From Mycolicibacterium hodleri (GTDB lineage: Bacteria > Actinomycetota > Actinomycetes > Mycobacteriales > Mycobacteriaceae), in contig NZ_RCZG01000004.1 in NCBI RefSeq assembly GCF_006439015.1, positions 371,302 through 435,301 of the forward strand: DNA of 64,000 nt, written 5' to 3'. Positions 10,209 through 21,020 of the stretch are shown piece after piece. The notes beneath the pieces were generated by a model, which saw only the letters and a program-made list of their open reading frames with translations, did no database searches and had not been told where the DNA came from. Made by a program: the position numbers and the translations under genes. Position 1 is the stretch's first letter, and every line of letters starts with the position of its first letter.

Positions 10209-10212
<4 letters not shown>
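9622..10212 (+). CDS. Conserved integral membrane protein
   Basis: A 196-residue very hydrophobic protein with about five or six membrane segments (for example VVFLFLLGAAASLV near the N-terminus and YFAFGVVVALLGEL at the end). It starts at GTG 9622, 10 nt after the preceding CDS, so it is probably the last gene of that operon. The 3' end overlaps the convergent oxidoreductase gene by 4 bp. It sits where H37Rv has a small membrane protein (Rv3437 region). I do not recognise the family, and no transport or catalytic motif stands out. Confidence 0.7.
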
Positions 10213-11264
<1,052 letters not shown>

Positions 11265-11280
11265 GGAGTTATATCACCAT

Positions 11281-11294
11281 CAACCAGTTGGTTG
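11281..11294. promoter_or_regulatory. Short dyad upstream of LLM oxidoreductase
   Basis: CAACCA and TGGTTG are separated by 2 nt, between the oxidoreductase start (11264) and the end of the hydrolase gene (11305). The form resembles a TetR-type half-site pair. Arms of only 6 bp make chance possible. Confidence 0.35.
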
Positions 11295-11304
11295 GGAGTG
11301 GGTG

Positions 11305-12150
11305 TCAGGGCTTGAGAAGCGCAACCACTTTGTTCTCCAGGTCAACGGGATCGTCGGAGAACGGGTCGAAGACCTCGGCGTTCGGCAGTTCGACATCGGC
11401 GTCGGCGAAGTCGCAGTAGGTCTTGTCGCCGGCCAGCGTGTACAGCAGGTAGCCGGTGAGCAGTGCGCGCACTGCCTTCTGGGTGCCCTTGTCCGCGCCG
11501 GGCAGCTTCACGGCGCGGGCAAGCCTGCGGCCCTCGACCAGGCCTCCGGCCGTCACGTTGCTCATCTTGCGTACAGCCGCAGGCTTCCACGCCCTGGCCA
11601 GCTGGACCGCGTTGGACCGCAGTGACATCGGGTCACCGGGGTCGGCGAGGATCAGGCCTGGCACGCGCAGCGTCGCAGCGGGTCGTTCGGCTGGCGGCGC
11701 GGTGACGGACGGGAACAGCGCGACTGCGGCCTTGAGCCTGTCGGGCATGCCCGCGGCGGCGAAGACGGCGGCCGAACCGCCGAAACCGTGACCAACGACA
11801 CCCAGCTTGGTGGGGTGCACGCTGATCTTGCCGGGCCCGAGTCGCACGCCCGAGATGATGTCGAGCGTCGTACCCAGGTCGAACGCCATGTTCAGCACCG
11901 ACGGCGCCAGTCCGGTCTCGGTGTGCGGCGCTGCGGCGACGATTCCCCAGGACGCCAGGTGCTCGAGCGTCCCCGCATAACGGTCAGCCGCGGCCAGCCA
12001 GTCGTGGCCGAACGCCACGCCGGGCAGATTGAGTCCGGACTCCGGGGTGTACACGAGGCCTGGTAAGCCTGCAAACGCCAGGTCACCGCGAAGAACGCGG
12101 TGCGGCCCCCGGCGCTTCAACGCAGCGAAGAGCTTCTTCGTCTTGGCCAC
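11305..12150 (-). CDS. Alpha/beta hydrolase (dienelactone hydrolase-like; Rv3438-like)
   Basis: A 281-residue protein in the Rv3438 position, divergent from glmS. The fold is suggested by GVAFGHDWLAAADRY (oxyanion region) and GVVGHGFGGSAAVFAAAG, where the nucleophile elbow reads GHGFGG with Gly in place of the usual Ser. It may therefore be non-catalytic or use another residue. GTG 12150 (MAKTKKLFAALKRRGP) gives the length I recall for the M. tuberculosis homologue (~280). The longer ATG 12192 would run into the glmS promoter. No lipobox or signal peptide is seen. Confidence 0.75.
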   Translation of the reverse strand: MAKTKKLFAALKRRGPHRVLRGDLAFAGLPGLVYTPESGLNLPGVAFGHDWLAAADRYAGTLEHLASWGIVAAAPHTETGLAPSVLNMAFDLGTTLDIISGVRLGPGKISVHPTKLGVVGHGFGGSAAVFAAAGMPDRLKAAVALFPSVTAPPAERPAATLRVPGLILADPGDPMSLRSNAVQLARAWKPAAVRKMSNVTAGGLVEGRRLARAVKLPGADKGTQKAVRALLTGYLLYTLAGDKTYCDFADADVELPNAEVFDPFSDDPVDLENKVVALLKP

Positions 12151-12192
12151 CCGATGACCGTAGCTCACCAGGGTTGCCGGCGACGGCTGCAC

Positions 12193-12198
12193 TACCCT
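12193..12198 (+). promoter_or_regulatory. Putative glmS -10 element (leaderless)
   Basis: TACCCT matches TANNNT and ends 8 nt before the glmS ATG, the spacing of mycobacterial leaderless promoters. No Shine-Dalgarno sequence is visible before glmS, which fits. Confidence 0.4.
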
Positions 12199-12206
12199 TG
12201 TTGGTC

Positions 12207-14075
12207 ATGTGCGGAATTGTCGGCTACGTCGGGAAGCGTCCTGCCCGGGGCATCGTCGTCGATGCGCTCCGGCGGATGGAGTACCGGGGTTACGACTCCT
12301 CGGGCGTGGCACTGTTGGACGGCCAGGGTGGCATGGCGGTGCGCAGGCGCGCTGGGCGCCTGGCCAACCTCGAGGCAGCCCTCGCCGAAACCGATTCCGA
12401 GGCGCTGACCGGCAACACCGGTATGGGCCACACTCGCTGGGCCACCCACGGCAGGCCCACCGACCGTAACGCCCACCCGCACCGTGACGCGGCGGGCAAG
12501 ATCGCCGTCGTCCACAACGGAATCATCGAGAACTTCACCGTGCTGCGCCAAGAGCTTGAGACCTTGGGTGTCGAATTCGCCAGTGACACCGATACCGAGG
12601 TCGCCGTTCATCTGGTGTCGTGGCAGTACCACCACGGGCCCACGGCGGGTGACTTCGTCGGCTCCGTGATGGCCGTGCTGCCTCGTCTCGAGGGGCACTT
12701 CACGCTGGTCTTCGCCAGCGCCGACGATCCGGACACCATCGTGGCCGCCAGGCGCTCCACACCGCTGGTGATCGGCGTCGGCGACGGCGAGATGTTCCTC
12801 GGGTCCGACGTCGCCGCCTTCATCGAGCACACCCGCGAGGCCGTCGAGCTGGGGCAGGACCAGGCTGTGGTGATCACCGCCGACGGGTACGCGATCTACG
12901 ACTTCCACGGCAACCGGGACGACGCCGCTGCTCGTCCGTTTCACATCGACTGGGACCTGTCCGCGGCCGAAAAGGGCGGCTACGAGTACTTCATGCTCAA
13001 GGAGATCGCCGAGCAGCCCGCCGCCGTCGCCGACACCCTGCTGGGACACTTCGTCGACGGCCGCATCGTGCTCGACGAACAGCGCCTGAGCGATCAGGAG
13101 CTCCGCGAGATCGACAAGGTCTTCATCGTTGCGTGCGGCACCGCCTACCACTCGGGGATGCTGGCCAAGTACGCCATCGAGCACTGGACCCGGTTGCCCG
13201 TCGAGGTCGAGCTCGCCAGCGAGTTCCGCTATCGCGACCCCGTGCTGGACCGCAGCACGTTGGTGATCGCGATCTCACAGTCCGGGGAGACGGCGGACAC
13301 GCTGGAAGCGGTGCGGCACGCGAAGGAGCAGAAGGCCAAGGTGCTGGCCATCTGCAACACCAACGGTTCGCAGATCCCCCGCGAGTGCGACGCGGTGCTG
13401 TATACGCGCGCAGGGCCGGAGATCGGCGTCGCCTCCACCAAGACGTTCCTGGCCCAGATCGCCGCCAACTATCTGGTCGGACTGGCGCTGGCCCAAGCGC
13501 GCGGCACCAAGTACCCCGACGAGGTCGAGCGCGAGTTCACCGAGCTCGAGTCGATGCCGGACCTGATTGCCCGGGTCCTGACGTGCATGGAACCGGTCAC
13601 CGCACTGGCGCACCGGTTCGCGGCGTCGCCGACGGTCCTCTTCCTCGGCCGTCACGTTGGCTACCCGGTGGCTCTCGAGGGCGCGCTCAAGCTCAAGGAG
13701 TTGGCCTACATGCACGCCGAGGGGTTCGCGGCGGGTGAGCTCAAGCACGGGCCGATCGCGCTGATCGAAGACGATCTACCCGTCATCATCGTCATGCCGT
13801 CGCCCAAGAACGCGGCGATGCTGCACAGCAAGCTGCTGAGCAACATTCGCGAGATCCAGGCGCGCGGCGCCATCACCATCGTCATCGCCGAGGAAGGCGA
13901 CGACACCGTTCGGCCCTACGCCGATCACCTGATCGAGATGCCCGCGGTGTCAACGCTTTTCCAGCCGCTGCTATCGACCATCCCGCTGCAGGTGTTCGCC
14001 GCTGGCGTGGCGCAGGCCCGGGGTTACGACGTCGACAAGCCGCGCAACCTGGCGAAGTCCGTCACGGTCGAGTAG
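12207..14075 (+). CDS. glmS: Glutamine-fructose-6-phosphate aminotransferase GlmS
   Basis: A 622-residue enzyme making glucosamine-6-phosphate from fructose-6-phosphate and glutamine, the first committed step to UDP-GlcNAc. The N-terminal MCGIVGYVG supplies the class II amidotransferase nucleophile Cys2, exposed after Met removal. Two SIS isomerase domains occupy about residues 290-600, with the SQSGETADTLEA and TKTF loops, and the C-terminus DKPRNLAKSVTVE is canonical. ATG 12207 is required to place Cys2; longer frames are excluded. No glmS ribozyme is seen upstream. Confidence 0.97.
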   Translation: MCGIVGYVGKRPARGIVVDALRRMEYRGYDSSGVALLDGQGGMAVRRRAGRLANLEAALAETDSEALTGNTGMGHTRWATHGRPTDRNAHPHRDAAGKIAVVHNGIIENFTVLRQELETLGVEFASDTDTEVAVHLVSWQYHHGPTAGDFVGSVMAVLPRLEGHFTLVFASADDPDTIVAARRSTPLVIGVGDGEMFLGSDVAAFIEHTREAVELGQDQAVVITADGYAIYDFHGNRDDAAARPFHIDWDLSAAEKGGYEYFMLKEIAEQPAAVADTLLGHFVDGRIVLDEQRLSDQELREIDKVFIVACGTAYHSGMLAKYAIEHWTRLPVEVELASEFRYRDPVLDRSTLVIAISQSGETADTLEAVRHAKEQKAKVLAICNTNGSQIPRECDAVLYTRAGPEIGVASTKTFLAQIAANYLVGLALAQARGTKYPDEVEREFTELESMPDLIARVLTCMEPVTALAHRFAASPTVLFLGRHVGYPVALEGALKLKELAYMHAEGFAAGELKHGPIALIEDDLPVIIVMPSPKNAAMLHSKLLSNIREIQARGAITIVIAEEGDDTVRPYADHLIEMPAVSTLFQPLLSTIPLQVFAAGVAQARGYDVDKPRNLAKSVTVE

Positions 14076-14102
14076 GCGCCGCCCTTTCGTTCGCCGAGAC
14101 TT

Positions 14103-14142
14103 CACTTGTTGACGGATTCCCAGCCGAATTCGTCAACAAGTG
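14103..14142. terminator. Strong hairpin after glmS
   Basis: An inverted repeat with a 17-bp stem (one G-T pair; outer part CACTTGTTGACG / CGTCAACAAGTG) closes a 6-nt loop 27 nt after the glmS stop. It would act as a terminator. The stem is unusually long and AT-containing for this genome, so it may instead be a dispersed palindromic element. Confidence 0.6.
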
Positions 14143-14218
14143 TACTTTCGGTGGGTGCTCGCGGCGTCGAATACGTGTGCCATTACCCGGAGTAGGCCGA
14201 ACATTCAGCATCACGACG

Positions 14219-14224
14219 TAACGT
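14219..14224 (+). promoter_or_regulatory. Putative nnr -10 element (leaderless)
   Basis: TAACGT matches TANNNT and ends 7 nt before the ATG at 14232, so transcription should begin at or next to the start codon. No ribosome binding site precedes the gene. Confidence 0.5.
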
Positions 14225-14231
14225 AGGCCGA

Positions 14232-15659
14232 ATGCGCTACTACCACACGGCCGACGCGATTCGCGCGGCCGAGGCGCCGCTGCTAGCCAGCCTGCCCGAC
14301 GGGGCGTTGATGAAGCGTGCCGCCTTCGGCCTGGCGGGTGCCATCGCCAGGGAACTCGCCGCGCGCACCGCCGGCGTCAACGGACGGCAGGTCTGTGCCG
14401 TAATTGGCTCGGGTGACAACGGCGGCGACGCACTGTGGGCGGCGACCTTCCTGCGCCGCCGCGGCGTGACGGCGTCGGCGATCGTGCTCAACCCCGAGCG
14501 GGTACATGGTGTTGCCCTCGCCGCGTTCACGGCCGCCGGCGGCCGTCTCGTCCAAAACGTGCCGCCGACAACAGATCTGGTCATCGACGGAGTCGTCGGC
14601 ATCTCCGCCAGCGGGTCGCTTCGACTCGAGGCGGCGCGGGTGTTCGCCGACGTCTCCACGGCGGGCATCCCCGTCGTGGCCGTCGACCTTCCCAGCGGCG
14701 TGGACGTACAGACCGGGGCGGCCGACGGGCCGCACGTCCAGGCCGCGCTGACCGTGACGTTCGGCGGTCGCAAACCGGTTCACGCCCTCGGTGATTGCGG
14801 TCGGGTCGAACTGATCGACATCGGCCTCGACCTGCCCGACTCCGACATGCGCTCGCTGGAGAACGCCGACGTCATCGCCCGATGGCCCGTTCCCGGTGCG
14901 CGCGACGACAAGTACAGCCAGGGCGTGACGGGCGTGATGGCAGGCTCGTCCACCTATCCGGGAGCGGCGATACTCTGCACGGGGGCCGCGGTCGCCGCCA
15001 CCTCGGGCATGGTGCGGTACGCGGGAACGGCCGCTGCCGAAGTGGTTTCGCACTGGCCCGAGGTCATCGCCACGCCGACGGCCAATGCGGCAGGCCGAGT
15101 GCAGGCCTGGGTGGTCGGACCCGGCCTCGGTACCGACGAAGCGGGTGCCGCCGCGCTGTGGTTCGCCCTCGACACCGATCTGCCCGTGATCGTCGATGCC
15201 GATGCGCTCACCATTCTGGCCGCACACCCCGGCGTCCTCGAAGGACGGAAGGCCCCCACCGTGCTCACTCCGCACGCGGGTGAGTTCGCCCGGCTTGCCG
15301 GCCATCCGCCGGGCGACGATCGGGTGGGAGCGACCCGACGGCTTGCCGAGGCCTTCGGCGCCACCGTCCTGCTCAAGGGGAACGTCACCGTCGTCGCCGA
15401 GCCGGGCTCGGCGCAGCCGGTTTTCCTCAACCCGGCCGGCCAATCATGGTCGGCCACTGCGGGTTCCGGCGATGTGCTGTCCGGTGTCATCGGCGCGCTA
15501 CTCGCCGCGGGCCTACCTCCCGGTGAGGCGGCGGCATCGGCGGCGTTCGTCCACGCCCGTGCTGCAGCGCTGGCGGCCGCCGCTCCCGGACCCAGGCCCG
15601 CACCCACGTCGGCTTCGGGAATTCTCGCCCACATTCGTTCGTCGATCGCCAACCTCTAG
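14232..15659 (+). CDS. nnr: Bifunctional NAD(P)H-hydrate epimerase/dehydratase
   Basis: A 475-residue fusion that repairs hydrated NADH/NADPH. The N-terminal YjeF epimerase domain (about 1-205) has SGDNGGDALWAA and the DLPSGVD strand. The C-terminal ribokinase-like ADP/ATP-dependent dehydratase domain (about 220-470) has VVGPGLGTDEAG, DADALTILA, LTPHAGEFARL and the GSGDVLSGVIGALLA anion-hole/catalytic Asp region. It has the usual length of bacterial fused Nnr. ATG 14232 lies 7 nt after a TAACGT -10 box. gadB follows 12 nt downstream, so the two are probably co-transcribed. Confidence 0.93.
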   Translation: MRYYHTADAIRAAEAPLLASLPDGALMKRAAFGLAGAIARELAARTAGVNGRQVCAVIGSGDNGGDALWAATFLRRRGVTASAIVLNPERVHGVALAAFTAAGGRLVQNVPPTTDLVIDGVVGISASGSLRLEAARVFADVSTAGIPVVAVDLPSGVDVQTGAADGPHVQAALTVTFGGRKPVHALGDCGRVELIDIGLDLPDSDMRSLENADVIARWPVPGARDDKYSQGVTGVMAGSSTYPGAAILCTGAAVAATSGMVRYAGTAAAEVVSHWPEVIATPTANAAGRVQAWVVGPGLGTDEAGAAALWFALDTDLPVIVDADALTILAAHPGVLEGRKAPTVLTPHAGEFARLAGHPPGDDRVGATRRLAEAFGATVLLKGNVTVVAEPGSAQPVFLNPAGQSWSATAGSGDVLSGVIGALLAAGLPPGEAAASAAFVHARAAALAAAAPGPRPAPTSASGILAHIRSSIANL

Positions 15660-15671
15660 AAGGGACGACAG

Positions 15672-17066
15672 ATGTCATCCAGGCACGCTCCGGCAGCATC
15701 GATCACACCGGCCTACACCGCCAGGCTCTTCACCGCGCCCGTGCCGACGCTGCGGATGCCGAAGGGATCAATGGATCCGCAGGCCGCCTATCGGTTCATC
15801 CACGACGAGCTCATGCTCGACGGGAGCTCGCGCTTGAATCTCGCGACGTTCGTCACGACGTGGATGGATCCCGAGGCCGAGAAATTGATGGCCGAGACGT
15901 TCGACAAGAACATGATCGACAAGGACGAGTATCCCGCGACCGCAGCCATCGAGCAGCGCTGCGTGTGCATGGTCGCAGACCTCTTCCACGCCGAGAACCT
16001 GCGCGACGACGACCCCGCCAGCGCCATCGGCGCCTCCACGGTGGGGTCCAGCGAGGCGGTGATGCTGGCCGGATTGGCGATGAGCTGGCGGTGGCGTGCG
16101 AAGGTCGACCCAGACAACAAGGGGGCTTGGCGCAGTCGCACGCCGAAGCTGGTGATGGGCTCCAACGTCCAGGTGGTCTGGGAGAAGTTCTGCCGGTACT
16201 TCGACGTCGAACCCGTCTACCTCCCCATGGAGGAGGGCCGCTACGTCATCACGCCCCAGCAGGTCCTCGATGCGGTAGACGAGGACACCATCGGGGTGGT
16301 GGCCATCCTCGGCACCACCTACACCGGCGAACTCGAACCGATCGCCGAGATCTGCGCGGCCCTGGACAAGCTGGCCGCCGACGGTGGTGTCGACGTGCCG
16401 GTTCACGTCGACGCGGCCAGCGGTGGCTTCGTCGTGCCATTCCTGCACCCGGAGGTGGTGTGGGACTTCCGGCTGCCCAGAGTGGTCTCGATCAATGTCA
16501 GTGGGCACAAGTACGGGCTGACGTACCCCGGCATCGGTTTCGTGGTGTGGCGCAGCGCCGAGTACCTGCCGGATGATCTCGTCTTCCGGGTCAATTATCT
16601 CGGCGGTGACATGCCGACCTTCACCCTGAACTTCTCCAAGGGCGGCAATCAGGTCGTCGGCCAGTACTACAACTTCCTGCGCCTCGGTCGAGACGGTTAC
16701 GCCAAGGTCATGTCGTGCCTGTCGGGCACGGCGCGCTGGCTCGGCGACCAACTGCGCGACAGCGAGCACTTCGACGTGATTTCCGACGGCTCGGCGATCC
16801 CCGTGGTCAGCTTCAAACTGAAGGGCGACCGCGGCTACACCGAGTTCGACGTCTCGCACGCGCTGCGGTCCTACGGCTGGCAGGTGCCCGCGTACACGAT
16901 GCCCGACGACGCCACCGACGTGGCCGTGCTTCGCGTCGTGGTCCGAGAGGGGTTCTCCACCGACCTCGCGCGAGCGCTCAAGGACGACCTCCTGACGGTG
17001 CTGAAGACACTCGACGAGCTCAAGCCGAATGGCCACTTCGACACGGTGCAGCCCTTCGCGCACTGA
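15672..17066 (+). CDS. gadB: Glutamate decarboxylase (PLP)
   Basis: A 464-residue group II PLP decarboxylase converting glutamate to GABA with proton consumption. The cofactor lysine is Lys280 in [19 protein letters not shown] carries the PLP-contacting Asp, and [15 protein letters not shown] binds the phosphate region. The length matches bacterial GadB (~466). It starts at ATG 15672 after AAGGGACGAC, 12 nt behind nnr. GABA formation supports acid resistance and the GABA shunt. No GABA antiporter gene is next to it. Confidence 0.95.
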   Translation: MSSRHAPAASITPAYTARLFTAPVPTLRMPKGSMDPQAAYRFIHDELMLDGSSRLNLATFVTTWMDPEAEKLMAETFDKNMIDKDEYPATAAIEQRCVCMVADLFHAENLRDDDPASAIGASTVGSSEAVMLAGLAMSWRWRAKVDPDNKGAWRSRTPKLVMGSNVQVVWEKFCRYFDVEPVYLPMEEGRYVITPQQVLDAVDEDTIGVVAILGTTYTGELEPIAEICAALDKLAADGGVDVPVHVDAASGGFVVPFLHPEVVWDFRLPRVVSINVSGHKYGLTYPGIGFVVWRSAEYLPDDLVFRVNYLGGDMPTFTLNFSKGGNQVVGQYYNFLRLGRDGYAKVMSCLSGTARWLGDQLRDSEHFDVISDGSAIPVVSFKLKGDRGYTEFDVSHALRSYGWQVPAYTMPDDATDVAVLRVVVREGFSTDLARALKDDLLTVLKTLDELKPNGHFDTVQPFAH

Positions 17067-17119
17067 GTGTCGGCCTCCGGGCAAGCCCCGGGAGCGTGTT
17101 CTGGGACAATCGGACAGAC

Positions 17120-18289
17120 ATGACCGTGCATCCGACCCAGCCATCGACGTCGGCCGCCGCCGCGAAGGCGGTGGTGGACCTCGGCGCCATCGCCCACAAC
17201 GTGCGGCTGCTCAGGGAGCGCGCGGGATCCGCCGAGGTCATGGCGGTCGTGAAGGCCGACGGCTACGGGCACGGGGCTGCCCAGGTCGGCCGGGCCGCGC
17301 TCGCCGCCGGGGCCGCCGAACTGGGCGTCGCGACCATCGAGGAGGCGCTAGCCGTACGCCGCGACGGCGTCACCGCGCCACTGCTGTGCTGGTTGCACGC
17401 GCCAGGAACCGACTTTGCGCCCGCACTGGCCGCCGACGTCCAGCTCGGTGTCTCCTCGGTGCGCCAATTGGGGGAGGTGGTCGACGCCGTGCATCGCACC
17501 GGTACGACGGCCGTCGTCACGGTCAAGGTGGACACCGGGCTGAACCGCAATGGGGTCGGCGCCGCGGAGTTCCCCGCGCTCTTGGCGTCGCTTCGCCGCG
17601 CCATGGCCGACGACGCGGTCAGGGTCCGTGGCATCATGTCGCATTTGGCGTGTGGCGATGATCCAGCCAGCCCCTTCAACGATCAACAGGCGCAACGGTT
17701 CTTGGCGATGCGCTCGCAGGCGCGCGACGCCGGAGTCGAATTCGAGATCGCGCACCTCGGCAACTCGCCCGCGGCGATGACTCGACCGGATCTCGCATTC
17801 GACATGGTGCGACCGGGTATCGCGGTATATGGGCAGACACCGATTCCGGCCATGGGAGACATGGGTTTACGGCCTGCGATGACGCTGACGTGTCCCGTCG
17901 CGATGATTCGCTCGCTCAAGGCTGGCGACGGGGTGTCCTATGGTCACACGTGGGTGGCCACGTCCGACACCACCGTGGCCCTCATTCCGCTCGGGTACGC
18001 CGACGGTGTGTTCCGCGGTCTCAGCGGTCGGATGGACGTCCTGATCAATGGGCGGCGCCGACCGAACGTCGGTCGCATCTGCATGGACCAGTTCGTCGTC
18101 GACCTGGGACCCGGCCCCGTCGACGTCCACGAGGGCGACGACGCGATCCTCTTCGGTTCCGGCAGCAGTGGCGAACCCACCGCGCTGGACTGGGCGGAGT
18201 TGCTCGGCACCATCAACTACGAGGTCGTCACCAGCCCGCGGGGTCGTGTGTCGCGAGTGTACGTCGACGAAACGGGCGGAAACCGTTGA
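17120..18289 (+). CDS. alr: Alanine racemase
   Basis: A 389-residue fold-type III PLP enzyme making D-alanine for peptidoglycan; the family is the target of D-cycloserine. The PLP lysine is Lys45 in [19 protein letters not shown], the VRPGIAVYG strand and the second catalytic Tyr in VSYGHTW are present. ATG 17120 gives normal length. It heads a six-gene chain in which each gene overlaps the next (alr-hydrolase-tsaE-tsaB-rimI-tsaD); its stop shares TTGA with the next start. Confidence 0.96.
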   Translation: MTVHPTQPSTSAAAAKAVVDLGAIAHNVRLLRERAGSAEVMAVVKADGYGHGAAQVGRAALAAGAAELGVATIEEALAVRRDGVTAPLLCWLHAPGTDFAPALAADVQLGVSSVRQLGEVVDAVHRTGTTAVVTVKVDTGLNRNGVGAAEFPALLASLRRAMADDAVRVRGIMSHLACGDDPASPFNDQQAQRFLAMRSQARDAGVEFEIAHLGNSPAAMTRPDLAFDMVRPGIAVYGQTPIPAMGDMGLRPAMTLTCPVAMIRSLKAGDGVSYGHTWVATSDTTVALIPLGYADGVFRGLSGRMDVLINGRRRPNVGRICMDQFVVDLGPGPVDVHEGDDAILFGSGSSGEPTALDWAELLGTINYEVVTSPRGRVSRVYVDETGGNR

Positions 18290-19407
18290 GCTACTTCGCG
18301 AACGACGCCTCGCGCCGGCGCAAGCGAAGGGGGCGCTGGTTGGCGGGCGCCGCAGGCATCTCCGCGGTCGGGGGACTCGCGGGAACCACCGTGGCACGCT
18401 CGCTGACGCGCCGCGTCACCGAGGACGACCCTCATCGAGACGAGGACTTCGAACTCCTCGACGCCGACCGCGGTTGCGTGGTCACCACGCCCGACGGCGT
18501 TCCGCTCGCCGTGCGGGAGGTCGGCCCGGTCGACGCGCCCCTGACGGTGGTCTTCGCGCACGGATTCTGTCTACGCATGGGCGCCTTCTACTTTCAGCGG
18601 GCGAGATTGACCGAGCAGTGGGGATCCCAGGTCCGCATGGTCTTCTACGACCAACGCGGGCACGGCCAGTCCGGTGGGGCGCCGACCACGACGTTCACCG
18701 TCCCCCAGCTGGGCCAGGACCTCGAGACGGTGCTCTCGATCATGGCTCCCCGCGGACCGGTGGTGCTCGTCGGTCACTCGATGGGGGGCATGACCGTGCT
18801 GGCCCATGCCCGCCAGTTTCCGCAGCGGTACCCCACTCGTGTGGTCGGAGTTGCACTGATTTCCACTGCGGCCGAGGGGGTTTCGCGTTCACCGCTGGGA
18901 GAGGTGCTGAAGAACCCAGTTCTCGAGGCGGCACGAGTCGCGGTGCGGTACGCGCCGAAGACGGTCCACCGCACCCGTGGTGCCGCCAGTGCGGTGATCG
19001 GACCGGTGCTGCGGGCGGCGTCCTACGGAGACGAGAAGATCAGCCGCAGCGTCGTGGCGTTCTCCGAGAAGATGATGCACGACACTCCGATCGCCACCCT
19101 GGTCGGCTTCCTGCACGCGCTGGAAGTGCACGACGAGACCGAGTGCCTGACCACGCTGGCGAAGGTGCCGACCCTGATCGTCTGCGGCGACCACGATCTG
19201 TTGACGCCCAAGGAGTACTCCGAGGCCATGGCGGCGGAGTTGCCGAAGTCCGAGCTCATCATCGTCGGCGGCGCGGGACATCTCGTCCAACTCGAGCAGC
19301 CCGAGATCGTCGACGACGCGTTGGTCCGACTCGTCGAACGGGCGACGCCCTCCAAGCTCGTCGCGATTACCCGCCGGCTGCGCGAAAGAGTCCGAAACCA
19401 TGGCTGA
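18286..19407 (+). CDS. Alpha/beta hydrolase with N-terminal membrane anchor
   Basis: A 373-residue alpha/beta-hydrolase. Residues 12-35 are RRRKRRGRW followed by a hydrophobic Ala/Gly-rich stretch, a likely signal-anchor. The core has [15 protein letters not shown] (oxyanion loop), YDQRGHGQS, the nucleophile elbow GHSMGG with Ser165, the acid in CGDHDLLTP and the His in [12 protein letters not shown], so the triad is intact. TTG 18286 overlaps the alr stop (TTGA). Substrate unknown; a lipid or ester is plausible. The gene overlaps tsaE by 8 nt, and its position between alr and tsaE is, from memory, common in mycobacteria. Confidence 0.85.
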   Translation: MSYFANDASRRRKRRGRWLAGAAGISAVGGLAGTTVARSLTRRVTEDDPHRDEDFELLDADRGCVVTTPDGVPLAVREVGPVDAPLTVVFAHGFCLRMGAFYFQRARLTEQWGSQVRMVFYDQRGHGQSGGAPTTTFTVPQLGQDLETVLSIMAPRGPVVLVGHSMGGMTVLAHARQFPQRYPTRVVGVALISTAAEGVSRSPLGEVLKNPVLEAARVAVRYAPKTVHRTRGAASAVIGPVLRAASYGDEKISRSVVAFSEKMMHDTPIATLVGFLHALEVHDETECLTTLAKVPTLIVCGDHDLLTPKEYSEAMAAELPKSELIIVGGAGHLVQLEQPEIVDDALVRLVERATPSKLVAITRRLRERVRNHG

Positions 19408-19897
19408 GGTGCTCGAGGGAACTGCCGAGCTATCAACCGCGGACGACACCCTCGCCTTCGGCGCCCGGTTGGGCGCCGACCTAGTGGCCGGCGACGTCGT
19501 CGTGCTGTCCGGGCCGCTGGGTGCGGGGAAGACGGTGTTGGCCAAGGGTATTGCGAAGGCGATGAACGTCTCGGGCGCAGTCACCTCACCGACCTTCGTG
19601 TTGGCCCGTGTGCACCCCGCGCTGGCGGAGGGTGCACCCGCCATGGTGCACGTCGACGTCTACCGTTTGCTCGATCATGCGGGAGCAGATCTGCTCGCCG
19701 AACTCGACTCCCTTGATCTGGACACCGACCTCGACGATGCGGTCGTGGTCGTCGAATGGGGCGAAGGCCTTGCCGAACGACTGTCCGATCGCCACCTCGA
19801 CATCAGACTGGAGCGCGGGGGCGATACCGACGTCCGGGTAGCGACCTGGCGGTGGCATCGGCCGCGCCAGCGAAGCGACGCGGGGCGTGCACTGTGA
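19400..19897 (+). CDS. tsaE: tRNA t6A biosynthesis ATPase TsaE
   Basis: A 165-residue P-loop protein with Walker A GPLGAGKT at residues 38-45, the TSPTF switch and HVDVYRL, followed by VVVVEWGEGL. TsaE hydrolyses ATP to recycle the TsaB-TsaD complex that adds threonylcarbamoyl to A37 of ANN-decoding tRNAs. It starts at ATG 19400, overlaps the hydrolase by 8 nt, and its stop overlaps tsaB (GTGA). All partners except the TsaC/YrdC synthase are encoded in the same chain. Confidence 0.95.
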   Translation: MAEVLEGTAELSTADDTLAFGARLGADLVAGDVVVLSGPLGAGKTVLAKGIAKAMNVSGAVTSPTFVLARVHPALAEGAPAMVHVDVYRLLDHAGADLLAELDSLDLDTDLDDAVVVVEWGEGLAERLSDRHLDIRLERGGDTDVRVATWRWHRPRQRSDAGRAL

Positions 19898-20559
19898 CCG
19901 TCGTCCTGGCCATCGACACCGCCACCGCCGCGGTCACGGCGGGGGTCGTCCGCCGCGGGGCGGCGGGAGTCGAGGTCCTCGGCGAGCGCGTGACCGTCGA
20001 CGCCAGAGCCCACGCCGAACAGCTCACCCCGAACGTGTTGGGCGCCTTGGCCGACGCTGGCCTCGGCATGGTCGACCTCGGTGCCGTCGTCGTCGGGTGC
20101 GGTCCAGGCCCGTTCACCGGACTGCGTGTCGGGATGGCCACCGCCGCCGCCTACGGCCACGCCCTCGGTATCCCGGTATTCGGGGTGTGCAGTCTCGATG
20201 CGATCGGGGTCGACACCTCCGGCGAGGTGCTGGTGGTCACCGACGCGCGCCGCCGCGAGGTGTACTGGGCGCGCTATCGCGACGGCCTGCGCATCACCGG
20301 GCCCGCGGTGAACGCACCGGCCGACGTGCCCGCGGACGCGGCGGCGGTCGCTGGATCGCCCGACCACGCAGCGCTCTTCGACCTGCCGCGGCTGACGCCC
20401 GTTCAGCCGACCGTCTCAGGCCTGGTCCGGGTCGTCGACTGGTCCCTGTCCGAGCCGGAACCGCTTGTCCCGCTGTACCTTCGGCGTCCCGACGCCAAGC
20501 CGCATCAGACCGTCGGGCTGGAGCGGGGCGACCGGGGGATCGGCAGGGTGCGCCCATGA
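19894..20559 (+). CDS. tsaB: tRNA t6A biosynthesis protein TsaB
   Basis: A 221-residue ASKHA-fold protein and non-catalytic scaffold partner of TsaD. It begins VLAIDTATAAVTAGV and has VVVGCGPGPFTGLRVGMATA, the family signature, near residue 65. The metal-binding His pair of TsaD is absent, as expected. GTG 19894 overlaps the tsaE stop, and the stop overlaps rimI (ATGA), so synthesis should be coupled with both neighbours. Confidence 0.94.
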   Translation: MTVVLAIDTATAAVTAGVVRRGAAGVEVLGERVTVDARAHAEQLTPNVLGALADAGLGMVDLGAVVVGCGPGPFTGLRVGMATAAAYGHALGIPVFGVCSLDAIGVDTSGEVLVVTDARRREVYWARYRDGLRITGPAVNAPADVPADAAAVAGSPDHAALFDLPRLTPVQPTVSGLVRVVDWSLSEPEPLVPLYLRRPDAKPHQTVGLERGDRGIGRVRP

Positions 20560-21020
20560 CCGTCGAGTACGGGGTGCTCGCCCTCGGTGACGCCGATCGC
20601 TGCGGCGAGCTGGAAGGCGAACTGTTCCCCGGAGACGACCCATGGCCAGCGGCGGCGTTCATCCGCGAGCTGGAGTCTGCGCACAACCACTACGTAGCGG
20701 CCCGTCTCGGCGATGAACTCGTCGGCTATGCGGGCGTCAGTCGATTGGGCCGAAAGCCGCCCTACGAATTCGAAGTTCACACGATCGGTGTCGACAAACG
20801 CTACCAGGGACAGGGTATCGGCCGCGCGCTGTTGGACCGCCTGCTGGGCATCGCCGACGGGGGCACCGTATTCCTCGAGGTGCGCACCGACAACGCGGCG
20901 GCGATCGGCTTGTACGAGAGCGTCGGTTTCACCGTGGTGGGAACGCGTAAGAGGTACTACCGAGTGAGTGGCGCCGATGCATACACGATGCGGCGACAGT
21001 CGAAGGATGGGGAACAGTGA
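20556..21020 (+). CDS. rimI: Ribosomal protein S18-alanine N-acetyltransferase
   Basis: A 154-residue GNAT acetyltransferase. The acetyl-CoA loop is [13 protein letters not shown] (Q/R-x-x-G-x-G/A), followed by [18 protein letters not shown] and GTRKRYYR. RimI acetylates the N-terminal Ala of S18 and in mycobacteria may act on other N-termini. ATG 20556 overlaps tsaB (ATGA), and the stop overlaps tsaD (GTGA). rimI between tsaB and tsaD is the standard actinobacterial order. Confidence 0.93.
   Translation: MTVEYGVLALGDADRCGELEGELFPGDDPWPAAAFIRELESAHNHYVAARLGDELVGYAGVSRLGRKPPYEFEVHTIGVDKRYQGQGIGRALLDRLLGIADGGTVFLEVRTDNAAAIGLYESVGFTVVGTRKRYYRVSGADAYTMRRQSKDGEQ

Noticed and set aside
12151..12206. 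glmS ribozyme or riboswitch upstream of glmS
   Set aside because: The space to the divergent gene is only 56 bp and a leaderless-type promoter is present, so there is no room for a ribozyme leader.
12192..13184. 330-codon minus-strand open frame inside glmS
   Set aside because: Antisense shadow of a highly conserved gene; high-GC DNA leaves such frames open, and the product resembles no family.
15768..17144. 458-codon minus-strand open frame over gadB
   Set aside because: Shadow of the gadB frame; Arg/Gly/His-rich with no domain.
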